64,000 nt of DNA from the NCBI GenBank assembly GCA_963575745.1, contig CAUYUJ010018878.1:129192-193191 (forward strand), given 5' to 3'. The position numbers were made by a program, and so were the translations under genes. The notes below the pieces were generated by a model. That model did not search any database and was not told the DNA's origin. It saw only the letters and a list, made by a program, of their open reading frames with translations. Within the stretch, counting starts at the first letter, position 1, and the number at the start of each line of letters is the position of its first letter. Positions 52,405 through 62,329 of the stretch are shown here, piece by piece. The DNA comes from Prorocentrum cordatum (taxonomy: Eukaryota; Sar; Dinophyceae; Prorocentrales; Prorocentraceae).

Positions 52405-52755
52405 ATCGATCGACGGCGACGGAGACAGCGACGGCGGCGACGACGACAACGGCGACGGCGGCGGCACGGCGAGGGCGAGGGCGAGAGCGACGGCGACGAC
52501 GACGGCGACGACGGCAACGGCAGCGGCGGCGGCGGTGACGACGGCGACGACGAGGACGGCGACGGCGACGACGACGACGGCGGCGACGGCGACGACGGCG
52601 ACGGCGACGACGGCGACAACGGCGACGACGGCGGCGGCGACGGCGGCGGCGGCGACGGCGACGACGACGACGGCGACGACGACGAGGGGATCTGGTGCTC
52701 CGAAGGCCGCCCAGAGGGGGCCTTCAACCCGAGCTCCCCGCCAGGGGCGGGACGC

Positions 52756-52806
<51 letters not shown>

Positions 52807-52808
52807 AT

Positions 52809-52900
<92 letters not shown>

Positions 52901-53115
52901 TCGTCGTTCGTCGTTCGTCGTCCGTCGTCCGTCGTTCGTCGTTCGTCGTTCGTTGTCCGTCGTCGTTGTCCGTCGTTCGTCGTTCGTCCTTCGTCGTCGT
53001 CGTCAGAGTGGTCGTCATCGTGGTCTTCGTCGTCGTCGGAGTGGTGGTCGTCGTCGTCGTCGTCGCCGTCGTCGGCGTCGCCGCCGCCGTCGCCGTCTCC
53101 GTCGCCGTCGTTAGA
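52405..53115. repeat. GAC tract facing GTC tract (inverted triplet foldback)
   Basis: 52405-52690 is GAC/GGC triplets; 52760-53115 is the complementary GTC/GTCGTT tract, separated by 70 bp of unique GC-rich sequence. Single strands can fold into a stem of roughly 270 bp with mismatches. The frames (poly-Thr/Ala, poly-Ser, poly-Val, poly-Arg) are artefacts. Confidence 0.9.
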
Positions 53116-53229
53116 GGTGGCGGGAGAAGGAGGAGGACGAGGAATAGGAGGAGGAGGATCGAGGATCGAGGTTGAAACTTCGAGATTCGAGGGGGTCTTC
53201 TGTCGCTTTTCGGCATTTTGGGGCCTCCT

Positions 53230-54130
53230 TGGGCGTTCTCGTCGCCACGGCTGGAGACCACTCTCAAGAATCTGGCGGAATCAAATATTTTATGGAATGT
53301 ACCCCTCCCCGGTCCGGTCCCAGTCCCGGTCTGGGCCCCTGAGAAAGGACTGCGAGTCCAGTCCTGGTCCCGGTCCTGGCCCGGGTCCCGGATGGAGAAC
53401 CCTCATGGATCCCTAGGTATCTTGGACACTTCGTCGGCATTCTTTGGGAATCGTCACTGGTTTTGAAGAATTCTTAAGAAGCCTTTGTGTCAAGCCCCGC
53501 TCCATCTCGAGGAACCGGGGCCCGGTCCCACTTTTGGTGCCTGAGACATCCCGAGGAATCCGTGTCCGATCCCGTTCCCAGTCCACGTCCCCGAGGATGG
53601 ATCCCCAGGAGTCCTGCAGAATCTCGAAGAAATCGTGGGAGCTATTCTACTTGGAATCATGACACATTCTCGGGGGGCCCGAGGAATCTGCATAAACCTT
53701 GGGACTTGTTCGGAACCTGTTTGAGACCCCTGGGGAATCCTTACGAATCCTTATAGTTCCTGGACCCTTCCCAATCCGAAGACTCCGGGCCCAGCTCTTT
53801 TCCCATTCTGGATGCCTGAGAATCCTTCGACCGTGACAATCCCTAAAAGCCCGGGCCCCTGGGGATTCTGACAAGAAACTGTTCTGAAGGATCCAGAGAA
53901 CTTCCGAAGAAGTCTGAGGATTCCATGGAACCCGATGGAGTGATGAAGATTTGCGGAATAATCGGTGAAATCCCCAAGCATGGAAAACAAAAGGGCATCA
54001 GAGATCCTGAAAAACCTGCAGGGGCCCCGAAGACTTCTGAGGGAACCTGAGGGCACCTAGAGAATCATGAGGGAAAGTCCTGGGGCATCCTCAGGACTTC
54101 TGAGGGATCCTCCACACTCCTCCGGAATCT
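53230..54130. repeat. Degenerate GGnnnCCTGAGGAATC repeats
   Basis: Short irregular repeats of GAGGAATCC, GGTCCCGGTCC and GGGCCC phrases. The same style recurs at 54690-54790, 56185-56270 and 60400-60660. No gene. Confidence 0.6.
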
Positions 54131-54725
54131 CAAGAATTCCCGATGTTTCAAAAGCGTTTGAGTTCAATAAGGGCAAATGAACGTTTAGAACTTGCGTTTG
54201 ACGCGTAACAGGTTCAACACGAAATCGAAAAACGAAACGATGCCGCCATGCAGCGAGAAAACAGTACGAACAACGAAACGAACTTCGCAGATCACGTGGG
54301 CAACAAAACGGACAACGAAACGAAGACTCGGAACGATGGCTGGGGGCGGGGCCGCATTGGCCGCGGTTTAGCGCCGGGGCAAACGAGGTGGGCGAGGTTC
54401 TGGCCAGGGTTTGACGCGAACAAAACGACAAAACAAAGAAAACGAACAACGAGACGAAACAGGCCAGGGCTGCGGCGAAGGCTACAGGGCGAGGGCCAAG
54501 GCGAGGGGTGAGGTCCCGCTTGAGGCTTCGGCGAAAATCAACGAAGGACGAAACGAAAGAACGAACCAGGGCTGCGGCGAGGGCGACGGCGGGGCCAGGG
54601 CTAGGGCGAGGGGCGAAGTCCCGTCGGAGGCTTGTGCGAAAACAAAAAAGAGAAACGAACAAGCAAACCAGGGCTGCGGCGAAGGCTACGGCCAGGGCGT
54701 CCTGAGGCATCCTGAGAGATCCTGA
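54131..54725. repeat. ACGAAACG-rich region with an about 102-bp tandem duplication
   Basis: CCAGGGCTGCGGCGAnGGC occurs at about 54464, 54566 and 54668 (about 102-bp period), each followed by GAGGGGnGAnGTCCCG and ACGAA-rich DNA. ACGAAACG phrases resemble the interior of the hAT-like MITEs, so this may be a decayed relative; no clear termini. Confidence 0.65.
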
Positions 54726-54944
54726 GGAATCCCTCGGGATCCTGATGCTCAGATCCTACCTCGATCCCGAGAAATCCAACCCCGGTCGCGGCCTGGGTCC
54801 CGAGATTTCTTTTTTGCCTTGGGCATTTCCGAAATGTTCGGGTCTGGTCCCGCCCCCAATTGGGGCTCTTGATTCTTACAAGTCCAAAGGGATCTCAAAG
54901 AATTTTCAGAAACGCCAAAGACTCGTGCAGAGTGTGTAAGGGGG

Positions 54945-55850
54945 GCTGACGTGGGTGGTGCAACGGCATGCGGACGCAGCCACAAGGGTTTTCGGTGGAT
55001 TCCTGGAACCACCACACCAACCTGTGAGGGGTGCGCCGAAATGGGCGATCGGGACGCATGCGGGCGAAGCCGCACTGGCCTTCGGAGGAGCTCCTTTTGG
55101 GGCCCCGAATCTGGGGAAGGGTGTGCCGAAATCAGTGGCGGGGAGGCCTGCGGGCGCAGCCACTGGGACCTTCGGTGGGGCTCTCTATGGGGCCACGAAA
55201 CTTGTGAAGGGTGTGCGGAAATGGGTGGTGGGGGGGGGCATGCGGGCGCAACCTCTGGGGCCATCGGCGGAGCCCCCTCATGGGGCTGCGAAACTTATGA
55301 GGGTCATGCCGAAATGGGTGGCGCGGAGGCAGGTGGACGCAGCCACTGAGGCTTTCAGTCGAGTTCCCGATGGGGCCACGAGACTTGTGAGGGGGGTGCC
55401 GAAATCGGTGGCGACGGGGCATGCGGAAGCAGCCGCTGGGGCCGTCGGTGGGGCTCCCGAAGGGGCCACGAAACGTTTGAGGGGGGGGGGCGAAATGGGC
55501 GATGCAGAAGCCTGCGGGCGCAGCCTTTGGGGTCTTCGTTGGGGCTCCCGACGAAGCCATGACAAATTGGACAGGTGTGCCGACAGGGTGGTGGGGAGGC
55601 ATGCGGACGCAGCCACTGTGGCTTTCGGTGCATCTCCCCATGGGGCCACGAAACTTGTGAGTGGTGTGTTGGTGGGGAGGCATGCGGGCGCAGCCACTGG
55701 GGCCTGCGGCAGGGCTGCCGATGGGGCCACGAGAATTGGGAAAAGTGTGCCGAAATGGGTGGTGGAGAGGCATGCAAAAGCAGCCCCTGGGCCTTCGGTG
55801 GGGCATCCCATGGGGCCACGAAACTTGCAAGGGGGTGGCGAAATTGATGT
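54945..55850 (+). repeat. 90-bp minisatellite superfamily, block 4
   Basis: Ten units with GCnTGCGGnCGCAGCC phrases near 54971, 55061, 55151, 55243, 55334, 55424, 55515, 55604, 55686 and 55775 (82-92-bp steps). The unit has TGGGGCCACGAAACTTGTGA, GGGTGTGCCGAAATGGGTGG and ACTGGGGCCTTCGGTGGGGC. All frames are open by periodicity; not a gene. Confidence 0.9.
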
Positions 55851-56280
55851 CGACGACGGTGATGGTGGCGGCGATGATGGCGGCGATGACATAACCCTGA
55901 CTATGATGATGACGGCCATGATAACGGCGATGGTGATGATTATGATGATGGTGATGATGATCGTGATGTCGGCGACCGAGTGATGCTGACGATGACGATA
56001 AGGATGATGATGAATGATGGTGATGATGATGATGATGATCCGTACGGAGACCACGATGATGAGCATGATGACGACGGTGGGAGGAGAGATGGCGGGGGGG
56101 GGGGAGAGGAGAACAGGGGTGAGTGACGCAGGGTGCTGCCTTTTTACAGCGAGGACCCAACGCCACAGGATGGTTGGGGATTTCAGGATCCAGGGGAAAT
56201 CTGGACCGCCCTGAGGGAGCCTGCGGACTCCTTGGGGAACCTGCGGCCATTGACGCACCCTGGCAAACCCATCACAATCC
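55851..56280 (+). repeat. GATGAT patch and conserved array tail
   Basis: 55851-56075 is interrupted GAT/GAC repeat. 56110-56180 matches the tail after block 2 (GACGCAGGGnnnTGnC, GACCCAACnCCACAGGATGG). Confidence 0.75.
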
Positions 56281-56293
56281 AGAGAAAAAAAAA

Positions 56294-56390
<97 letters not shown>

Positions 56391-56450
56391 AAGAAAAATA
56401 AAAAAAAAAAAAAAAAAAAAAGTAAAAAAAAAACAAACATAAAAAAACAC

Positions 56451-56489
<39 letters not shown>

Positions 56490-56518
56490 AAGAAAAAAAA
56501 AAAAAAAAAAAACTAAAG
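56281..56518 (+). repeat. A tract of about 240 bp
   Basis: Nearly uninterrupted poly-A on the plus strand with rare T, G and C, directly after the array tail. It could be a retroposition tail for the 54.9-56.3 kb unit, but no target duplication was found and block 2 has no such tail. Confidence 0.9.
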
Positions 56519-56703
56519 GTCCGTGGAACCCAAACAAATCTGGGAAGTCTTGGGGAACCTTGCGGTATCCTCGGGGGGTGCGTCTATTTAGGATTCCGCG
56601 CGTATCCCAGGCAATAGTTTACAACGCACCAAACGCCTTCATTACGCAATGTCACGACAGGCGAGCAAAACGAACGCACACATGTCGATGTAACATAACC
56701 CAC

Positions 56704-58938
56704 TTAGCACCTAGCCGCCTGCGCGAACCAGATGATGGATTCAACGATGCACATCGCGGACCGCTGTGCAAACTAATTGAGAATAGAAATGGATAGAAAG
56801 GGACAACAAAAATAACTGCACGCTGCTAAAATCTTCGGCAACTCAGGCGAAGCCACCAGAACCCGCACTTCTCTAGCTGGGCGAGGTCCTCCGTGACTTC
56901 AATTGCCCCGTCCAAGCCCCTCAGCCACGACCATTCGGCCCAGCCCGAATATCTCTGGAGAATCGCCTTTGGCCCACGCAACGTCTTGGCGCACGTGCCG
57001 CGCGCCAAGTCTTCCCCGCTCGTTATCAAGGCGATGACCCTGCAAGTGCATAATCCGCCACAGTGCCGTCAGCACGTAGTTGAATGCCCCGATGCTCATG
57101 CAGTTTTGACACGTCATCGGGTTGAAAGGGTTCGTGCGCCGGTTTCCCGGGAGCTGCCGGGAATTCCTGGGGTGTGTCGCGGGAGTCCCCCGGAAGCTAG
57201 GGCGGCCCCAAAACTGGCCACGAGGGTCACAAAGCGACCCTGAGACGGCCGAAGAAGGCCCGGAGTCGCCCCAAACGCCTCCCGACCCCCCCGATGGCCC
57301 CAAAAGCCTCAAGAGAAGCCAAAGAGTACCCCCCCAAAAGGACGAGCCCAAGAGGCCTCTGGCCTCCGACCCACAACCAAAGCACGGTGACGGGATGGGC
57401 CGAAGGCCACAAGATAGATCTGGGTCCCCCATCTCCTTCGTGATAGTCACAAAAAAGTTCTTGTCTGTCTTCAGCGGCGTCGGGGTCGCACGGGCTGGCG
57501 GCTCGCTGGCGGGTGCTGGTGCCCCCGCGGCGCTGGGCGCCGCGCCTGCGCCCCCGCGCCCATCGCCGGCGCCGCGACCCCTACCCTTGCCGCCGCTTCG
57601 CCGGCCGCGGCCGCTGTGGGGCGGGGCAGGCCGCTCCAGGAAGTCAGCCCAAGCGTGCACCCAGTCGCGGACCATGCACGTGTAGACAAAGACCAGCAGC
57701 CTGGTGTGGTGGTACATGTCTTTTTCGCGGAACGCCGTCTGCCAGCTCACCCAACGCTCTTGAGGCAAACCCTGCAACCAACTTTCACGGGCTTCGACTC
57801 CAGTCTGGCTTGGATCGGCCCACCCATGGTCCTTGCAAACGCCGGGCCACATGTGCAGCAGCAGGGAATCATCCACGGTTCGGTTCACGCTGACCTCCAT
57901 GGCGGACGTCTGCATGTCTTCAAACCAGCCAGATTGCCGCCACGGTCCGTATGCTAAGTTGTACTCGGCCACTTTTCGCACGAAAGCCGACTGCAGGCCG
58001 GAGGCCTTCAAAGCCAGCGTGATATCACTGTGCCCCCGGTGGTACGGGTCGGGAAAGACGACAGCGCTATCCGCCAGCGTGCCTTCGGCGCATCTGGGGC
58101 GTGTTGGAATGGGCATGGATTGCGAGGTTTCTTGGGACTTTGAACGGCTGCCCGGCCGCCTTGTCGCGACTGTGTCTTAGAGGTCGCCCTGATTTGTTAC
58201 CTGGCGCCCCTATTGGCCTCAAGCAGCCCACTGAGGCAACCTGAAACGTGTTGGGCCTCAACATGGCCCCGAAGCCAAGTTCTCATCCTCCGCGGTTTCG
58301 GGCGGCCTCGGGGGGCCCGCCGAAAGCCGCGAAATTGCCCAAGACAGACCCATGACGACAAACACGAAACACGTTGTCATTATGGCTCAAATGATCTGCT
58401 TCGGGAAAGCCCCAAGGGGGGCGCCCCAAAAAGCCCCAAGAACCGAGGAGCGGCTCAGTGGCGGGGCGAGGGATTTGCCGCAAGCAATTGGATACTTGGT
58501 GGGCCCGTGCATCAAGTAATGCGCAGCAGACCGCTGCTTGCCCTCCTGGTCCAGGCATAACGCGAGCACCGGCGGCGCATCCTGGGCAGGTGCGGCGGGC
58601 GCAAAACGATCCAAGCCCGAGCCAACCCCATGCCGCAAAGCGTTATCCAAGGACGTCAACCACTGCATTGTGGCGACCCTGTCGACACCGAACCTGACTT
58701 TGGGAATCTTGCTGGCTGACTTCTTATCCTGGAGGGCGCCAGGGTCAGGGTCGACGTCGACGTCACCCTCGAAATCGCGATTGTGGTAAAACGCCCTCAC
58801 CTTGGCCAGCCATTGCATGAGCTCTTTGTGCGTGAACGGCTCACCTGGATCTGCCGCGCGATGGGCAGCCCGCTTGCTTTCCTGGCAATGCACAGACTCA
58901 CGCACACAGACAGACAACTCACACTGCGGATCATTCAC
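56704..58938 (-). CDS. Multi-exon hypothetical gene (dinoflagellate-type family), probably broken
   Basis: Exon 1, 58938-58479, starts at an ATG (MNDPQCELSV) and contains MQWLTSLDNALRHGVG and LALCLDQEGKQRSAAHYLMH. Intron 1, 58478-58083, would have a GC donor (GCG|GCAAAT) and an AAG| acceptor, sharing GGCA at both ends; the phase is preserved. Exon 2, from 58082, contains FPDPYHRGHSDITLALKASG, VAEYNLAYGPWRQSGWF and LHMWPGVCKDHGW, then a Gly/Arg/Ala/Pro-rich linker to about 57440. 57440-57130 stays open but looks intronic; its boundaries are unresolved. Exon 3, about 57130-56865, reads MTCQNCMSIGAFNYVLTALW, then switches frame at a run of four G (57014-57017) to DLARGTCAKTLRGPKAILQR and EDLAQLEKC. 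A further 20-codon exon to a stop (56763-56704, SAMCIVESIIWFAQAARC) is possible. The arrangement resembles protein families that, from memory, are abundant and unexplained in dinoflagellate genomes. Function unknown. The frameshift means a pseudogene or a base error. Confidence 0.6.
57014..57017 (-). other. Probable 1-nt frameshift in a G4 run
   Basis: Upstream, protein-like sequence (WRIMHLQGHRLDNER) is in one frame. Downstream, protein-like sequence (DLARGTCAKTLRGPKAILQR) is in the frame offset by one. The switch falls at GGGG on the minus strand. This is a homopolymer and so also a likely site of a consensus error. Confidence 0.5.
58083..58478 (-). other. Intron with GC donor and GGCA junction repeat
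   Basis: 396 bp. The donor side reads CTTGCG|GCAAATCC and the acceptor side CGCCGAAG|GCACGC; joining in phase 1 keeps the frame. The choice was made from phase, protein-likeness and the shared GGCA; no transcript is available. Confidence 0.5.
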
Positions 58939-58954
58939 ACTAGTGGGAAGCCGC

Positions 58955-59910
58955 CGGGGGCTATTGCACTCGCCTGTTCGCGCCCAGATTGTGGGGATGT
59001 ATCAGGCGGTTTGCTTGCGTTGCCCCCTCGACCTCCGCTGCTTTCAGAGCAGATGCCCGTTCGCGATCAGATTGCGGGGATGTCTCAAGCGGGTTGCTTG
59101 CTTTGCCCCGCCGACTCCTCTGATTTCAGATCAGATTGCGAGATGTCGTGAGCGAGGCACTCGCTCCAGCACCCCAAGCGGGAGACGCCGAGATGCATTG
59201 CACTCGCCAGGTCGCGCCCAGATTGCGGGGATGTCTCAGGCGATTTGCTTGTTTTGCCCCGCAGACTCCTCTGCTTTCAGAGCAGATTGTGAGGATGTCT
59301 CGAGCGAGGCGCTTATTTCAGCACCCCATGCAGGAGCCGCAAAGAGATATTGCACTCGCCCAGTCGCGCCCAGATTGTCAGGATGTCTCAGGTGGTTTGC
59401 TTGCTTTGACACCCCGACTCCTCTGCTTTCAGAGCAGATAGATTGCGAGGATGTCTCTCGAGCGAGGCGCTTGCTTCAGCTCCCCAAAAGGGGGCCGCCA
59501 GGTGGTATTGCACTCGTTGTTGGGATGTCTCAGGCGGTTTGCTTGTTTTGCCCCCCCCCCCCCCCCTCCCCCGACCTCCGCTGCTTTCAGAGCAGATTGT
59601 GGGGATGTCTCCAGCGAGGCGGTTGTTTCAGCACCCCACGCGGGAGCCGCCAGGGTGCATTGCACTCGCCCGTTCGCGAGCAGATTGTGGGGATGTCTCA
59701 GGTGGTTCGCTTGTTTTCCGCCCCCCCGACTCCTCAGCTTTCAGAGCAGATTGCGAGGATGTCTCCAGCGAGGCGCTTGCTTTGGCACCCCAAGCACGAG
59801 CCGCCAGGGGGTGCCTCACGGGCCCCTTCGAGGCCAGATTGCGAGGATGTCCCGGGCGAGTCGCTCGTTTTGCAACCCCGACTCCTCTCCGCTCAGAGCC
59901 CCATGATCAC
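58955..59910 (+). repeat. Tandem array, about 150-bp units
   Basis: AGATTGnGnGGATGTCTC recurs about twelve times between 58984 and 59850, alternating about 65- and 88-bp steps, so the higher-order unit is about 150 bp (GGTTTGCTTGTTTTGCCCC, CTGCTTTCAGAGCAGATTG, GAGGCGCTTGCTTCAGCACC, GCATTGCACTCGCCCGTTCG). It lies just upstream of the minus-strand gene at 56.7-58.9 kb. Non-coding; the frames change between units. Confidence 0.9.
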
Positions 59911-59929
59911 CGCGATGTAGCAGCCTAAG

Positions 59930-60360
59930 GCGCTCGGACACCCAGTCACTCACAGTAGAAGTGCCAAGAAATGAGACGAACATATTGGGATCTGCACGTC
60001 TGGTAATTTCTGGTCGCTGAGATCGGCAGTGGTACGTTCTCCCTCCCTCCTCACCCTCGCAACTGCGAAACCCTGGCGCTGTGAACGAAGCCGACGCCGC
60101 CCAGATTGCTGAACATGCGGCCTGGGAACCCCAATATGGTCCGAAGATGCCCCAGCCTCCAACGAGTGGACCAGGAAGAGCCCCCCACACCCGAAGAGGC
60201 AGGACCACTGTTTGCCCACATGGCGCGGGAAATCTTCTGAGTTACGTGCCACGTTTCCGACCCCCTGGGAGGCTTAAGCCGCCGAGTCTCCGGGAACCCT
60301 ACATCATCGCGAAGGGCCGCCAGGAATTCTCATGAGTCACGCAGCGGGGGTCCCTGAAAA
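59930..60360. other. Coding-like patches without a firm model
   Basis: On the minus strand the peptide RRADPNMFVSFLGTST ends at a strong donor ACT|GTGAGTGACTGG (about 59955), so it could be an upstream exon of the 58.9-kb gene. On the plus strand 60080-60235 also reads protein-like sequence (VNEADAAQIAEHAAWEPQYG). Neither has a domain or a matching acceptor. Confidence 0.3.
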
Positions 60361-60800
60361 ACGAAACATAATAGGTAAACTGTGAGCATTTCTCAACCCC
60401 ATAAAAAGGGCCCCTGCGGAGTCCTGAAGAATCCTGCGAAACCCGGAGCAATTCCGCGCGAAACCCCAGAAAACGATAGGTCTCTGGACGAATGGGTCCT
60501 ATGGGATTATGAAAGGGGCCTTCCTGTGAGATCCTGCGGGGCCCTCTGTCCTCGGAAAGCCGAAGGGGGTCCTGAAGAATTTTGGGGGACTTGTCGAGGA
60601 TCTTGCGCAATCCGAATGAACCCTGTGGGGTCCTGCGGATATACCCAGAGGATCCAATCCGACAATTTGGGTCTATCCCTACAATTTTGCGTCGCTTCAG
60701 TAATGTTTTATGTTTTCCCGAAATACATGTTAGTCGGCGCGATACTCCCGAATAGGATTTCCGGAATCCCGCTTTGTTTTTTTTCCGGAAACATGTGGCC
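60361..60800. other. No gene; degenerate GGTCCTGCGGA-type repeats
   Basis: CCTGCGGAnTCCTGnnGAATCC-like phrases through 60660, then unique sequence to the AT-rich tract. Confidence 0.5.
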
Positions 60801-60840
60801 CCCACACACATATATATACATATATATATATGAATATATA

Positions 60841-60875
<35 letters not shown>

Positions 60876-61490
60876 ATATATGTATATATATGTATATGTA
60901 TATATATGTATAAATATACATATGAATGCACGTATTTCTGTGAATATATATATATGTATATATGTGTATGTATGCATATATATATACATATATGTACACT
61001 ATACGTATATTTCTGTATATGTATGTACCGTCATAAAATCATATATACATATATATATATATATTTATGTGTGTATGTAGTGTGTATGTGTATACATGTA
61101 AATATTTGCATCTATGCATATGCAAATACATCTACATGCACGTGTATGTGTACTTGTAGCATACATACATACATACACACAATTACACATCCATACATAC
61201 TTACATCCATACATACATACACATACACACATTTACAGATACATATACATAGATACGTACATGCATACATACATACATACATACGTACATACATACATAC
61301 ATACAGGTGCATACCTACAGGTGCATACATGTATGTATGTTCACTGACAACAGTTGTACACTTATGCATACATGCCTGCATACGCATACGTATATGTGTA
61401 TACTTTTGTACATATGCAAATGTGTAAGCATCTGTACATATCATATAGACCATCGTAACCGACATGATCGCATATGTGCGCGTATGATAT
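60801..61490. repeat. TATA/CATACA microsatellite region
   Basis: (TA)n and ATATGTATAT repeats to 61080, then (CATA)n and ACATACATAC repeats to about 61440. The Tyr/Ile- and His/Tyr-rich frames are artefacts. Confidence 0.95.
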
Positions 61491-62077
61491 AGCATGCCGC
61501 AACGTGTTATAATTAGATGGGGGTCGGAATAATACGGGAGGAGGGGGGGGAGCATCCTGACGGGAACAGCGGGTTCAAGTCTAGAATTGCTGGCGCGCAT
61601 CGTCGGGGAGGTCACGTGTCCCGTCTGGTTCTCCCCCCCTTCTCCTCGTCCCGTCCCCATCGCCCTTCCTGTTCCTTTCAAGCTTTCGTCAACTGGAGTG
61701 CGATCGTCGGAATACACATCATGGCCAGCATCGCCATCATCATCGTGTTTTCCTCCCGCCTCGTCTTTCCCATCTGCCTTTCCCGCCTCCTCTCATCCAT
61801 CATCCCTATCATCCCTCCCATGCGTGTATGCCTTGTTTTCCTCATCATCTAGAGTAACGGGCTTCCAACTCACTGGCTCGAGACCGCGACGCCAGGCTGA
61901 TTAGACAACGGGAGATATTGCAAGGATGGGAGGGAGAAGACATATGAGTATAACTGGAAGGGGGTGGGAACGGAGAACCGAAGCGATGAGGATGTAGGTG
62001 GAGGTGGCGGAAGATGCGAGCGAGTGCACAACAGTTGGATGAACATGATATGGATGGCGATTGCGACCCATTGTCCA
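61491..62077. other. 3' flank of the right-edge gene; no other gene seen
   Basis: CT-rich stretch 61625-61850. No polyadenylation signal identified with confidence. Confidence 0.45.
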
Positions 62078-62296
62078 TCAGACTTCAGCGAACGAGTACC
62101 TGTACTTATCCACAAGGGCCGTATGCAGCGTGTTAGGATGCAGCCCCTCAGCTATCGTAGCACACACGCCGATGCCAGACTCATCAGCGTATTCCCAATG
62201 ATCCTGGTCGGAAGAAATACACGCATTTGGCCTACACCATGTCCTAGCATATGGTTCATGTGTCTGTCATTCGTGCGTCGTGCATGTGTGCGTGTG

Positions 62297-62329
<33 letters not shown>

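Noticed and set aside
56281-56518. Poly-A as the 3' end of the minus-strand gene at 56.7-58.9 kb
   Set aside because: The A run is on the plus strand, so it would be poly-T in that transcript.
60801-61490. Tyr/Ile- and His-rich frames up to 195 codons
   Set aside because: Pure TA, CATA and ACAT microsatellite translation.
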